The notes under the pieces were generated by a model. The model did not search any database, was not told the DNA's origin, and saw only the letters and a list, made by a program, of their open reading frames with translations. This document shows, one piece after another, positions 1 to 8,578 of a DNA stretch of 21,069 bases; within the stretch, counting starts at the first letter, position 1, and the number at the start of each line of letters is the position of its first letter. Source of the stretch: Thiobacillus sp. (GTDB lineage Bacteria > Pseudomonadota > Gammaproteobacteria > Burkholderiales > Thiobacillaceae); NCBI GenBank assembly GCA_011391285.1, contig JAABQU010000232.1, positions 1 to 21,069 on the forward strand, read 5' to 3'. Made by a program: the position numbers and the translations under genes.

Positions 1-315
1 CGCACCGCGGCCATCAACGCCCTCGTCATGGGCGAGATCTTCTACCTGTTCAACTGCCGCCGCCTCACCGCACCGGTGGTCGGCTGGTCAGGGTTTGTCG
101 GCAACCGGGCGGTTCTGATCGCCATCGGTATCCTGATCGTGCTGCAGGGCCTGTTCACCTACCTGCCCGTGCTGCAGACGCTGTTCGCCACGGCCGCGCT
201 CGACCTCGCTGCCTGGGGACGCATCTTCGTTTTCGGCCTCATCGTTTACAGTGTGGTGGAAATCGAGAAGGCCGTGATCCGCAGCAATCACATACGCTCA
301 CGTAAAGGCACATGA
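1..315 (+). CDS. Cation-transporting P-type ATPase, C-terminal fragment (5' end outside window)
   Basis: Reading frame 1 is open from the first base to a TGA at 313-315 and gives 104 residues of a C-terminus. The residues resemble the C-terminal membrane domain of type II (Ca2+/Na+/H+-like) P-type ATPases: an N-A-L-V-M-G-E-I-F-Y-L-F-N stretch, then a G-N-R-x-V-L-I-A-I helix, a second hydrophobic segment and the A-L-D-L-A-A-W-G-R block before the last helix. Members of the family couple ATP hydrolysis to cation transport across the inner membrane. The phosphorylation site and nucleotide domain lie upstream of the window, so the transported ion cannot be read. The next gene starts 79 bases downstream on the same strand and also encodes a cation transporter, so the two may share a transcript. 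The family call is fairly firm; the substrate is unknown. Confidence 0.8.
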   Translation, partial: RTAAINALVMGEIFYLFNCRRLTAPVVGWSGFVGNRAVLIAIGILIVLQGLFTYLPVLQTLFATAALDLAAWGRIFVFGLIVYSVVEIEKAVIRSNHIRSRKGT

Positions 316-394
316 ATAGCTTCGGCCACGCATCCTCCCCGCTTTGCCGCTTCCAGCGCGGTGCTCGCAACAGGCCGCGCCCGGGGTAGGCCGC

Positions 395-2131
395 GTGGAT
401 TTCTTCAATCAACTCATCCTCGCCGGCGCGGTGCTGCTGTTGCTGGCCATCCTCGCCAGCGCGCTGTCGTACCGCATCGGCATGCCGCTGCTGCTGGTGT
501 TCCTGGCGGTCGGCATGCTGGCCGGTGAAGACGGCCCGGGCGGCATCCTGTTCGACGACAGCGGCATCGCCTACACCATGGGGAGCGTGGCGCTTGCCGT
601 CATCCTGCTCGATGGCGGCCTCAACACGCGTGCAGACAGCTTTCGCGCCGGCCTGCGCCCGGCATCCGTGCTGGCCACCGTGGGCGTGCTCATCACCTGC
701 GTGGTGACCGGCCTGTTCGCCGCCTGGATGCTTGATTTCGGCCTGCTCGAAGGCATGCTGGTCGGTGCCGTGGTGGGCTCGACCGATGCCGCCGCCGTGT
801 TTGCCCTGCTGCACGCAAAGGGCCTGGCCTTGAAGCAGCGGGTATCCGCCACGCTGGAAATCGAATCCGGCAGCAACGACCCGATGGCGGCGCTGCTCAC
901 CATCGCCCTCATCGAGCTGATTCTCTCGGGGCAACGCACACCTGACTGGGCAACGCTCGTGTTGTTCGTCCAGCAAATGGGACTGGGGCTGATCGCTGGT
1001 CTCGGTGGCGGCTGGCTGCTGGTGCGGCTGGTCAACCGCCTGCCGCTGGAACGGGGCATGTATCCGATGCTGGTCCTCGCCAGCGGCCTCGCGCTCTACA
1101 GCCTCACCACGGTGCTGGGCGGCAGCGGCTTCCTCGCCGCCTACCTGGCCGGCGTGGTGGTGGGCAACAGCGCGCCGCGCGAATCGACCAACATCCTGCA
1201 GGTGCACAACGGCCTGGTCTGGCTGGCGCAGATCGCGATGTTCCTCATGCTGGGCCTGCTCGCCTCCCCCAGCAGTCTGCTCGAGCATGCGCCCGCCGCC
1301 CTGGCGATCGCGCTGGTGCTGATGTTCGTCGCGCGGCCGCTGGCTGTCTGGCTATGTCTATTGCCCTTCCATTTCCCGTGGCGCGAACAGGCGTTCATCG
1401 CGTGGGTGGGATTGCGCGGCGCGGTGCCCATCATTCTGGCCTTGTTCCCGCTGCTGGCAGGCATCCCCGAGGCGGAACTGATCCTCGATGTCGCCTTCTT
1501 CGTGGTGCTGATCTCACTGACCCTGCAGGGCTGGACCATCGCCGCCCTGGCCCGACGCCTGCGGCTGCAGGTTCCGCCTGCACCGACGCCGACCGAGCGC
1601 TTCGACCTGGCATCGGCCCCGGCCGGCGGCCATGCCTTCTTTGGCTACCGGCTGGCTGCGGACGGGGCATTCATTGGCCGCCCCGCCAGCGCGCTGCGCC
1701 TGCCCGGCGAGGCGCGACTGCTGACCGTCATGCGCGACGGCCTGGCACTGGTGCCGGATGCAGCCGGTGAACTGGCCGCCGGGGATACGCTCTATGTTCT
1801 GGCGGACGAAGCGGACAGCGCCACGCTGGGCGATCTGCTGGCCGCGCCCCGCGCACCGGCCTATCTTGAAAAGCGTCAGTTCTACGGCGATTTCGTACTG
1901 AACGGCGAAGCAATCATGGGGCATGTCGCCGCGCAGTACGGCCTGCCCTTGCCGGCGGAAATGTCAGACATGACGCTGGAGGTGTTTATCACCCGGAAGC
2001 TGCCCGGCGTACCCGTGGTCGGCGACCGCGTCCGGCTGGGCAAACTTGAATTCGTGGTGCGATCGATCATCGACGGCCGCATCAGGCAGGTCGGCCTGAG
2101 AATTCCGACCCATCTCGTGGATGCACCTTGA
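395..2131 (+). CDS. nhaP2: K+/H+ antiporter of the NhaP2 (CvrA) type, CPA1 family
   Basis: This inner-membrane antiporter exchanges K+ (and possibly Na+) for protons and helps control cell volume and internal pH. From the GTG at 395 the protein has 578 residues, which I recall as the length of E. coli NhaP2. About twelve hydrophobic helices fill residues 1-390. The CPA1 core motifs are visible: G-S-T-D-A-A-A-V-F with Asp131, and E-S-G-S-N-D-P-M with Asn161-Asp162. A cytoplasmic tail follows, with a TrkA-C/RCK_C-like domain (about 410-485) and a CorC/HlyC-type transporter-associated domain (about 490-575). I chose the GTG because the protein then begins M-D-F-F-N like its relatives and a purine-rich GGGGTAGG lies just upstream. 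The frame also extends to a TTG at 344, but those extra residues look non-coding. It follows a P-type ATPase gene and precedes a stress-protein gene. Confidence 0.9.
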   Translation: MDFFNQLILAGAVLLLLAILASALSYRIGMPLLLVFLAVGMLAGEDGPGGILFDDSGIAYTMGSVALAVILLDGGLNTRADSFRAGLRPASVLATVGVLITCVVTGLFAAWMLDFGLLEGMLVGAVVGSTDAAAVFALLHAKGLALKQRVSATLEIESGSNDPMAALLTIALIELILSGQRTPDWATLVLFVQQMGLGLIAGLGGGWLLVRLVNRLPLERGMYPMLVLASGLALYSLTTVLGGSGFLAAYLAGVVVGNSAPRESTNILQVHNGLVWLAQIAMFLMLGLLASPSSLLEHAPAALAIALVLMFVARPLAVWLCLLPFHFPWREQAFIAWVGLRGAVPIILALFPLLAGIPEAELILDVAFFVVLISLTLQGWTIAALARRLRLQVPPAPTPTERFDLASAPAGGHAFFGYRLAADGAFIGRPASALRLPGEARLLTVMRDGLALVPDAAGELAAGDTLYVLADEADSATLGDLLAAPRAPAYLEKRQFYGDFVLNGEAIMGHVAAQYGLPLPAEMSDMTLEVFITRKLPGVPVVGDRVRLGKLEFVVRSIIDGRIRQVGLRIPTHLVDAP

Positions 2132-2248
2132 CCGTCGCGGCCCGAAGCGGTCTGCGAATTGCGGTCGATTGCACCTGCGGTCTTGTCCAGGGGCATGAAG
2201 CCATCCATCATGGGCTTGCTTTGGCAGCCGCCCATCACGAACAAATGA

Positions 2249-2434
2249 ATGGAAAACGCACACAAGCAGATCGCTATCGTGGCGCGTGACGAAGTCGACG
2301 CCGCCAGTCTGTGCTCGCTCGGCCGGGTCGAGATCATCCTGCCATTCAGCCAGGCCGCCGCTTTCGCCGGGCTCGACCTTGCCGCCTGCATCGCCCCATC
2401 CGAACTAAAAGGAAACCAGGAGACATCATCGTGA
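2249..2434 (+). CDS. Possible small ORF of unknown function before the stress-protein gene
   Basis: This 61-codon frame begins at ATG 2249 and ends in a TGA that overlaps the GTG start of the universal stress protein by four bases (GTGA), the geometry of translational coupling. I do not recognise the product. It has no membrane segment or motif, only a mildly hydrophobic alanine- and leucine-rich middle. The ribosome-binding site ahead of the ATG is poor, and an open frame of this size arises easily by chance in GC-rich DNA. Apart from this frame I see nothing definite in the 299-base gap between the antiporter and the stress-protein gene. It is more likely non-coding leader than a gene. Confidence 0.2.
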   Translation: MENAHKQIAIVARDEVDAASLCSLGRVEIILPFSQAAAFAGLDLAACIAPSELKGNQETSS

Positions 2435-3327
2435 GTTCATCCCTTTCGCTACTCGCCGCCACCGACTTTTCCGCCCCGGCGCGCCACGCCCTGGAACGCG
2501 CCGCGCAGCTTGCCGCGGCTCATCCAGGCGCACAGCTCACGTTGGCCCACGTGGTCAGCGCATCCATGCTGGAGCGGCTGCGCAGCGTGATGCGAGACGA
2601 GGCCCCGGCGATGGAAGCGCGCGTCGCCGATGAGACACAGCAGGCCTTGACGGAACTGGCGGTCCGCCTCAGTGCACAGTACGCCTGTCCGATCAACACC
2701 CGGCTGAGCCTGGGAGTCGCGCTGGATGCAATAACCGCTCTCGCCGATGAACTGCAGTCCAACCTGCTGGTGATGGGCGCACGCGGCGCGCATTTCGTGC
2801 GCGAATTCCTGCTCGGATCGACCACCGAGCGCGTGCTGCGCAAGACCCGTCGCCCCGTGCTCTCGGTCAAGCAGCGGCCGCAGGGCCCCTATCGGCGCGT
2901 GCTGGTGCCGGTTGATTTCTCGGCCCATGCCGTGGCGGCGGCGCAGACTGCGCACCGCTGGCTGCCCGACGCCGAGATCATTCTGCTGCACGCGTTCGAA
3001 GCCGACATCGAGGGCACCCTGCGCTTCGCCAGCATCGCCGAGGAACAGATCCATGAGTACCGCATCCGCGCACGCGAGGAAGCGCTCGATGCGATGGCAC
3101 AGTTCATCGAGCAGCTGTCCATTCCGTCCGCCCAGGTGACGCGCCACGTGATGCACGGTGCGCCAACCCTGCGCATACTCGAGCACGAGCAGTCGCTCGA
3201 TATCGATCTCATCGCCATGGGCAAGCATGGTCAGTCGACGCTGGAAGAGCTACTGCTCGGCAGCGTCACCAGGCACGTGCTGGCCCATTGCAGCAGCGAC
3301 GTCCTGGTCGCCGGCCATCCCGCCTGA
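2431..3327 (+). CDS. Universal stress protein with two tandem UspA domains
   Basis: This is a cytoplasmic protein of 298 residues with two UspA folds in a row, about 1-148 and 154-298. Each begins with the typical strand and Asp (A-A-T-D-F-S near residue 9; V-P-V-D-F-S near 159). Each keeps the ATP-binding loop G-x2-G-x9-G-S: Gly116, Gly119 and Gly129-Ser130 in the first, Gly264, Gly267 and Gly277-Ser278 in the second. Both halves therefore look able to bind ATP. Proteins of this kind respond to starvation, oxidative or osmotic stress, but the exact role is rarely known. The GTG at 2431 is preferred because AGGAG lies eight bases upstream and the domain starts directly after it; the frame is open back to 2311 with residues that look non-coding. 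The DUF502 gene starts 12 bases after its stop, so they are probably co-transcribed. Confidence 0.9.
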   Translation: MSSSLSLLAATDFSAPARHALERAAQLAAAHPGAQLTLAHVVSASMLERLRSVMRDEAPAMEARVADETQQALTELAVRLSAQYACPINTRLSLGVALDAITALADELQSNLLVMGARGAHFVREFLLGSTTERVLRKTRRPVLSVKQRPQGPYRRVLVPVDFSAHAVAAAQTAHRWLPDAEIILLHAFEADIEGTLRFASIAEEQIHEYRIRAREEALDAMAQFIEQLSIPSAQVTRHVMHGAPTLRILEHEQSLDIDLIAMGKHGQSTLEELLLGSVTRHVLAHCSSDVLVAGHPA

Positions 3328-3338
3328 GTCGTCACATC

Positions 3339-4031
3339 ATGCCCGGCAACGCCCCCACCCCACGCAACCCGCACCTGTTCCGCTACCTGCTGATCGGTTT
3401 CTTCACCGTGGCCCCGCTGTGGGTGACCTGGCTGGTGTTCGATTTTCTGTTTGGTCTGCTTTCCAGTACCGGCGCGCCCTTCCTGAGGGTGATGGCCGGC
3501 CTGTTGCGGCCGCTGTCCGACACGCTGGCGACCTGGCTGCTCGACAGCGACGTGCAATATGCGCTCGCCGCGCTGTTCACCCTGGTCCTGCTTTATCTGA
3601 TCGGCCTGCTGGCCTCGTTCGTGGTCGGCAAGAAACTCATCGCCACCGTCGAATACTGGGTCAGCCGCCTGCCGCTGGTGCAGACCATCTACGGCGCGAC
3701 CAAGCGGTTCCTGCAGACCATCAGCCAGCCGCCCATCAAGGGACAGCGCGTGGTGCTGATCAGCTTTCCCTCGCCGGAGATGAAAGCGGTCGGCCTCATC
3801 ACCAAGGTCATGACGGACGCCGAAACAGGACAGGAACTGGCTGTGGTCTACGTGCCCACCTCGCCCAACCCGACCTCGGGCTACATCGAGATCCTGCCGC
3901 TGGCCGATGTGGTGATGACCAACTGGACGATGGAAGAAGCCATGAGCTTCGTGATGACCGGCGGCACCAATGCGCCCGATACGGTGCGTTTCAGAAACAC
4001 GCCGCGGGTGACTGCGGCTCCCGGGGAATAA
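3339..4031 (+). CDS. DUF502 family membrane protein
   Basis: The product has 230 residues and two strong membrane helices, about 14-40 and 74-97, followed by a soluble C-terminal half. The DUF502 signature is clear: L-P-L-V-Q-T-I-Y-G-A-T-K at about 111-122, then V-P-T-S-P-N-P-T-S-G-Y near 172-182, and a conserved W-T-M-E-E-A-M-S-F segment near the end. Members are widespread in proteobacteria (and related to plant COV proteins) but have no established biochemical function. The ATG at 3339 is chosen because the residues before it overlap the end of the stress-protein gene and look unlike the family; the ribosome-binding site is weak. It sits 12 bases downstream of the stress protein and may be translated from the same message. 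The family is sure; the function is unknown. Confidence 0.85.
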   Translation: MPGNAPTPRNPHLFRYLLIGFFTVAPLWVTWLVFDFLFGLLSSTGAPFLRVMAGLLRPLSDTLATWLLDSDVQYALAALFTLVLLYLIGLLASFVVGKKLIATVEYWVSRLPLVQTIYGATKRFLQTISQPPIKGQRVVLISFPSPEMKAVGLITKVMTDAETGQELAVVYVPTSPNPTSGYIEILPLADVVMTNWTMEEAMSFVMTGGTNAPDTVRFRNTPRVTAAPGE

Positions 4032-4123
4032 GGCCGGCGCACCGTCACGGAACTGCGGGATCACGTCGCGGTCAGGATCGACATGTGGTTTCATACCATG
4101 CCAGCACCGCGCCATGCCCCATC

Positions 4124-4132
4124 TGCTAGCAT
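4124..4132 (+). promoter_or_regulatory. Candidate extended -10 promoter for the two-thioredoxin-fold gene
   Basis: TGCTAGCAT fits an extended -10 element (TG-n-TAGCAT) and lies about 43 bases before the preferred start at 4175. The sequence 17 bases upstream does not resemble a -35 box. The 143-base gap after the DUF502 gene otherwise shows no clear terminator. Confidence 0.3.
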
Positions 4133-4174
4133 GGTTTGCAGCAAAACCAATATGGATAACGGATGGAGACCCCC

Positions 4175-5266
4175 ATGACGATTCGCTATTTGTTTGCATT
4201 GACGGGCCTGGTTGCAGCGTTTTCCCTGCAGGCTGCCGAACCTGCTCAGTCCCCCGCCCGCACCGGCACCTATTACGGCGCCAAGGCCACCGAATATCCC
4301 GCCTGGTTCAAGAACAGCTTTCTCGATTTGCGCGAAGACGTGAAGGAGGCGAAGCAGGCCGGCAAGCGCGTGATGATCCTGTTCAACCAGGACAACTGTC
4401 CGTACTGCTCGGCCCTGGTGGAACGCAATCTGTCGCAGCGCGAGATCGAAACCACGATGCGCGAAAAGTTCGACGTCGTCGCCCTCAACCTGTGGGGGGA
4501 CCGTGACGTCACGGGCCTCGACGGCAAGCCCTACTCCGAAAAATCCTACGGCGCGGCTATGAAGATCCAGTTCACCCCTAGCCTGATTTTCCTCGACGAG
4601 TCCGGCGACATCGTGCTGCGTCTCAACGGCTACGTGCCGCCGGCACGCATGCAGGCCGCGCTCGACTGGGTCGGCGGCAAGATGGAGCAGAAAACGCCCT
4701 TCCGCGACTTTGTCGCCGAGCGCGAACGCGACCTGCCGAAGCAGTCCTCCGGCGACATGGTCCCGCAGGAATTCTTCCTGAAAAACATCAGCGACCTGCG
4801 CCGCAAGGGCAAACAGGCCAAGCCGCTCGCCGTGTTTTTCGAGCAGAAGGACTGCCCGGATTGCGAGGTGCTGCACCGCCGCGTGCTGGCCGACTCGGAT
4901 ATGCGCAAGTCGCTCGAGAAGTTCGACAATGTGCGCTTCGACATGTGGTCGCGCGAGATCATCACCACGCCTGAAGGCAAGCGCATGCCGGTGCGCGACT
5001 GGGTGCGCGAGCTCGGCGTCAACTATGCGCCCGGCATCGTGCTGTTCGATCCGGCCGGCAAGGAAGTCATTCGCTGGGAGTCATCGTTCCGCGTGTTCCA
5101 CACCATGGGCATGTTCGAGTACACCAGTTCCAACGCCTATAGCAGCGAACCGAGCTTCCAGCGCTATCTCGCCGGCCTGACCGAGCACGTCCGCGAATCC
5201 GGCCGCGACGTCAACATCTACCGCTACGCCGACGAACCGCTCGCGATGCCGGTCCGCCACCGCTAG
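4175..5266 (+). CDS. Exported protein with two thioredoxin-like domains (CPYC and CPDC)
   Basis: This protein of 363 residues starts with a likely signal peptide (M-T-I-R, a hydrophobic stretch, then an S-L-Q-A-A-E cleavage region near residue 20), so it should act in the periplasm. Two thioredoxin-like folds follow. The first (about 45-170) has C-P-Y-C at 75-78 and a cis-proline-like T-P near 134-135. The second (about 195-340) has C-P-D-C at 227-230 and a matching A-P-G further on. Both cysteine pairs are intact, which suggests thiol-disulfide exchange, perhaps like SoxW- or DsbC/DsbD-tail-type proteins, although I cannot name a partner. The ATG at 4175 has GGAG six bases upstream; an ATG at 4163 adds only four residues. 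The gene converges with mscS, their stops ten bases apart. The fold is well supported; the role is open. Confidence 0.8.
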   Translation: MTIRYLFALTGLVAAFSLQAAEPAQSPARTGTYYGAKATEYPAWFKNSFLDLREDVKEAKQAGKRVMILFNQDNCPYCSALVERNLSQREIETTMREKFDVVALNLWGDRDVTGLDGKPYSEKSYGAAMKIQFTPSLIFLDESGDIVLRLNGYVPPARMQAALDWVGGKMEQKTPFRDFVAERERDLPKQSSGDMVPQEFFLKNISDLRRKGKQAKPLAVFFEQKDCPDCEVLHRRVLADSDMRKSLEKFDNVRFDMWSREIITTPEGKRMPVRDWVRELGVNYAPGIVLFDPAGKEVIRWESSFRVFHTMGMFEYTSSNAYSSEPSFQRYLAGLTEHVRESGRDVNIYRYADEPLAMPVRHR

Positions 5267-5276
5267 TACGCCGGCG

Positions 5277-6179
5277 TCAGTCCACTTCGCCCTGCAGGCG
5301 AAGCGGCAGCGGCGCGGCGTATCCCTGCTTGTCCTGCCCTGCGTACACACTGAGGTGGGGATACGGAATCTCGATGCCGGCGACGTCGAACGCCTTCTTC
5401 AGGCGATACAGAAACGCACGCCGCACGCCCCATTGCTCCAGCGGTTTGACCTTGAAGCGGCAGCGGATGACCACGGCCGAGTCCGCCCACTGATCCACCC
5501 CGGCGATCTCCAGATCGTCCTCGATCTTCCCGCCCAGTTCGGGGTCGGCGCGCATCGCCGCGCCCACCTCGCCCATCACCGCAAACACCTCGTCGACATC
5601 CTCGCGGTACGCAACACCGACGTCGATGACGGCATAGGCAAAGCCTCGGCTGCGGTTGGTGACGCTGGCGATGGTGCCGTTGGGCACGTAATGCACGCTG
5701 CCCTCGTAGTCGCGCAGGCGGATATAGCGCAGCGTCATTTCCTCGACCAGGCCGCTCTTGTCGGCCACCTCCACCACGTCGCCCTGGCGCACCTGGTTTT
5801 CCAGCAGCAGGAAGAAGCCGTTGAAGTAGTCCTTGACCAGGCTTTGCGCGCCGAAGCCGATGGCAATGCCCAGCACCCCGGCGGTGGCCAGGATGGGGGC
5901 GATGGAAATGCCGACCTCGGAGAGCACCAGCATGGTGCCGACCAGTGTGATGATCACGGTGGCCACATAACGGAACACGCGCTCCAGGGTGTCCAGGCGC
6001 TTGATCCGTTCAAGATCGTCGAGATCGCTCTGCATGTGCAGTCGCAAGCGCGCCAGCCCCTTGCGCGACAGCCGCAGCGCCAGCCAGGTCAGGACCAGAA
6101 TGATCGCGACGTGGAGCGCGGATACGGCCAGAGCCTGCCAGTCCCCCATATAGGTTTGCAGGGTATTCAGATAGTCCAT
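5277..6179 (-). CDS. MscS-family mechanosensitive channel
   Basis: The 300-residue protein has the small MscS layout: helices at about 18-38 and 68-88, then the pore-lining helix at about 92-125 with its Gly/Ala-rich face (A-G-V-L-G-I-A-I-G-F-G-A-Q-S-L-V-K-D). The beta domain starts around G-D-V-V-E-V and contains V-P-N-G-T-I, and the C-terminal alpha/beta domain ends in I-P-Y-P-H. Such channels open under membrane tension and release ions and small solutes during osmotic downshock. The start is ATG 6179: AAAGG lies seven bases upstream and overlaps the sucrose synthase stop codon, while a TTG two codons earlier is less likely. It is the last gene of the sucrose operon, only 11 bases after sus, which suggests a role in solute release tied to sucrose accumulation. 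That link is inferred. Confidence 0.9.
   Translation of the reverse strand: MDYLNTLQTYMGDWQALAVSALHVAIILVLTWLALRLSRKGLARLRLHMQSDLDDLERIKRLDTLERVFRYVATVIITLVGTMLVLSEVGISIAPILATAGVLGIAIGFGAQSLVKDYFNGFFLLLENQVRQGDVVEVADKSGLVEEMTLRYIRLRDYEGSVHYVPNGTIASVTNRSRGFAYAVIDVGVAYREDVDEVFAVMGEVGAAMRADPELGGKIEDDLEIAGVDQWADSAVVIRCRFKVKPLEQWGVRRAFLYRLKKAFDVAGIEIPYPHLSVYAGQDKQGYAAPLPLRLQGEVD
5285..5303. repeat. Perfect 7-bp inverted repeat at the convergent gene ends
   Basis: CTTCGCC and GGCGAAG flank a five-base loop (CTGCA) inside the last codons of mscS, just past the stop of the convergent two-thioredoxin-fold gene. It could act as a transcription end for plus-strand messages, but no T run follows on either strand, so this is only a structural observation. 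Confidence 0.3.
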
Positions 6180-6190
6180 GGACAAGCCTT

Positions 6191-8578
6191 TCAGGGTTCA
6201 CCCACGGCACGGGCCAGCGGGCGAAATTGCAGATAATGAAACAGTTGCAGGTAGCGGCCGGCTTCCTCGCGCTCGAGATTGCTGACGAATTTCCAGAAGC
6301 CGTAAATGCGCGACAGCGTCATCATGCGTTCCGCATACAGCTTCCAGGTGTAGCGCGCCGCCACCCGCGCCAGCGCGGCGTCGGAAATGCACTGCCATTT
6401 TGCCCCATCGTCCGCGCACTGCTGCAGGAAATCGGCGATCGCCTCGGCCGCTGCCGCGCCGTCGTTGGGATCGAGGTGAAATCCGGACACGCCGTGCTGG
6501 ATGATCTCGAGCGGTCCACCGTAGCGGGTGGCGAACACCGGCAGGCCCGATGCCATCGCCTCGATCAGGGTGAGACCGAAGGCCTCGAACAGAGCCGGCT
6601 GGACGAACACGCCGCGGCGGTCGGCCACATGGCGGTACAGTTCGCCCGCAAGGTTCTTGTCGAGCCGCGCGCCGAGCCAGCGCATGCGCCCGTCGAGCCG
6701 ATACTGGTCCATCAGCGCATGCATGCGGCCGATCTCGGTTCGCTCCTCGTCGTCCGTCGATTCGGCCGCATCGACGTGGCCGCCGATCACCAGCAGGTTG
6801 GCGGATTCGGCCAGGCGTTCGCAGGCGCCGAACCACTCTGTCAGGCCGGACAGGTTCTTGATGCGGTCGAGCCGAGCCATGGTGAAGATCAGCGGCTTGT
6901 CGGGGTCGTCGAAGCGGCCGCGATGCGGCACCCCGGGCGTCTCCGCGTAGAGCAGGCGCTCGATGTCGGGCATCAGCGAGTGCAAGCGCCGCGCCGTTTC
7001 CGTGTAGGGAAAATAGATGTCCGCATCGGCGCCCGGCGAGACGATGTTGAACTTGGGATCGAACAGGTCAATGCCGTTGACCACGCGGTACAGCCCCGGC
7101 AGGGTGAAGGCGCGGTAGCTTTCGTACTGGCCGATGCTGGCCGCGGTGCCGGCGATTTCCTGATAGGTGCTGGTGATGATGAAGTCGGCGTGGTTCATGC
7201 CGATGAGGTCGGCGGTGTACTGGCAGGCGAAGTGATACGCCGGATCGTTGGCTTCCCAGTACAGCGCCGAGTGCAGGTACTTGGTCTGCTCAAGCGCATG
7301 GGCGATGTTGCACTGCGTCACGCCCAGCCGCGAAGACAGCAGGCTCGCCACCAGGTTACCGTCTGAGTAGTTGCCGATGATGAGGTCGGGCCGACCGCCC
7401 AGCTGGGCCAGCGCCTCGCGCTCGGCGTGGGTCGCAAAGGTTTCCAGGTAGGGCCAGATCTCGAAGCGCGAAATCCACTGCCGCACGATCTCGCCGCTGG
7501 CGTGATGGAAGGGCACGCGCACGATCCAGGCATGGTCGGTGCCCTGGATCTTCTCCAGCGGCTGGTTGCAGGTGGTGCCGTCGGCGTCCGGGATCAGCCG
7601 GGTGACGACGAGGATCCGGGGATCGACCTGCACCCCCTGGATCGCCATGCGGTCCTGCATTTCTCGTTCCAGCGCGCGCACCTGGTCCAGGATGTAAACG
7701 ACCTGGCCGCCGGTGTCGGGGCGCCCCAGCACGTTGTCCTGGCCGAAATAGCCGTGCGGCGACAGGATCAGCAGACGCGAGATCATCGGGATGCGCGCAA
7801 GGAAGGCCTCCAGCACAGCGGGAGAGGGCGCCTCCAGGATGTCGACCAGCATCCCCATGGTCTCGCCCGTCCGTTCCGCTGTGGCGCCCCAGCCTGGCTC
7901 GAAGCCCAGCCTGCCAAGCGCGGCCGCCAGTTCGCTCCACGGCGTCATGGGATCGAGCGCTTCGAGCTTCCCCAGTGCATCGCGCAAGGCATCCTGCAGC
8001 ACCGACACCTCGGTGATGTGCGGCGCCAGCATCAGCTGCTGGCCGTCGATCCGGTGCATGCGCAGAAAGTTCAAAAGCTTGGCCTGCCCCACCTCGGGCC
8101 GGGTGAACATGGCGCTCGCCAGCGCCCGGTTGAGATGCAGTACCCCCTGCCCGATCGAACGGGTTTCCTGCAGCCGCGGTACATGGCGGCCAAACGGCTC
8201 GAAGTCGATTTCCAGCACGCTGGCGCCGTCGTCCGCCGGCTTGACGAACTGTTCCTTGAAGGCGAGGAATTCGCTCACCGACACGCGTTCGGGGACAAGC
8301 TGCTCCTGATGCATGCGCAGGTAACGCCATCGTCCGGCACCTTCGCGCAGCGCAAAATAGGCCCACGGGCTCTGCAACACCCCCTCCTGGAAATGCCGTA
8401 CCGCTTGCTGCAGCGGCGTGCCGTTGAGCGGGTGGGCCGATTCGGCTGTCAGGGCCGCGAGCACGCTGCAGAGGTCGCTCTGCAGCATCAGCACCCGGTT
8501 TTCGGCGAAGCAGCGGCGCAGAAAGGCGTCCACCGGATCGCGGTGCTCAGCCGTCCAGGCTTTCAGGGCATCGATCAT
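6191..8578 (-). CDS. sus: Sucrose synthase (GT4 family)
   Basis: The enzyme reversibly converts sucrose plus NDP into fructose plus NDP-glucose in the cytoplasm. The 795 residues match bacterial sucrose synthases such as the Nitrosomonas enzyme (about 794). The N-terminal regulatory region covers about 1-265 and the GT-B catalytic part about 266-795. Visible active-site elements are D-T-G-G-Q at 288-292, His427 in A-H-A-L-E, Arg569 and Lys574 in M-A-R-L-D-R-I-K-N, and the E-x7-E pair Glu665/Glu673 in E-A-F-G-L-T-L-I-E. The start at 8578 is fixed by AAGGAGG four bases upstream and by an ATGA overlap with the stop of the SPS gene; the frame stays open upstream only because of that overlap. Bacterial enzymes often prefer ADP over UDP, but preference cannot be read here. 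Its presence with SPS suggests both making and reusing sucrose. Confidence 0.95.
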   Translation of the reverse strand: MIDALKAWTAEHRDPVDAFLRRCFAENRVLMLQSDLCSVLAALTAESAHPLNGTPLQQAVRHFQEGVLQSPWAYFALREGAGRWRYLRMHQEQLVPERVSVSEFLAFKEQFVKPADDGASVLEIDFEPFGRHVPRLQETRSIGQGVLHLNRALASAMFTRPEVGQAKLLNFLRMHRIDGQQLMLAPHITEVSVLQDALRDALGKLEALDPMTPWSELAAALGRLGFEPGWGATAERTGETMGMLVDILEAPSPAVLEAFLARIPMISRLLILSPHGYFGQDNVLGRPDTGGQVVYILDQVRALEREMQDRMAIQGVQVDPRILVVTRLIPDADGTTCNQPLEKIQGTDHAWIVRVPFHHASGEIVRQWISRFEIWPYLETFATHAEREALAQLGGRPDLIIGNYSDGNLVASLLSSRLGVTQCNIAHALEQTKYLHSALYWEANDPAYHFACQYTADLIGMNHADFIITSTYQEIAGTAASIGQYESYRAFTLPGLYRVVNGIDLFDPKFNIVSPGADADIYFPYTETARRLHSLMPDIERLLYAETPGVPHRGRFDDPDKPLIFTMARLDRIKNLSGLTEWFGACERLAESANLLVIGGHVDAAESTDDEERTEIGRMHALMDQYRLDGRMRWLGARLDKNLAGELYRHVADRRGVFVQPALFEAFGLTLIEAMASGLPVFATRYGGPLEIIQHGVSGFHLDPNDGAAAAEAIADFLQQCADDGAKWQCISDAALARVAARYTWKLYAERMMTLSRIYGFWKFVSNLEREEAGRYLQLFHYLQFRPLARAVGEP

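Noticed and set aside
344..394. TTG start extending the NhaP2-type antiporter by 17 residues
   Set aside because: The extra residues do not resemble the family N-terminus, and the GTG at 395 gives the usual length and a better ribosome-binding site.
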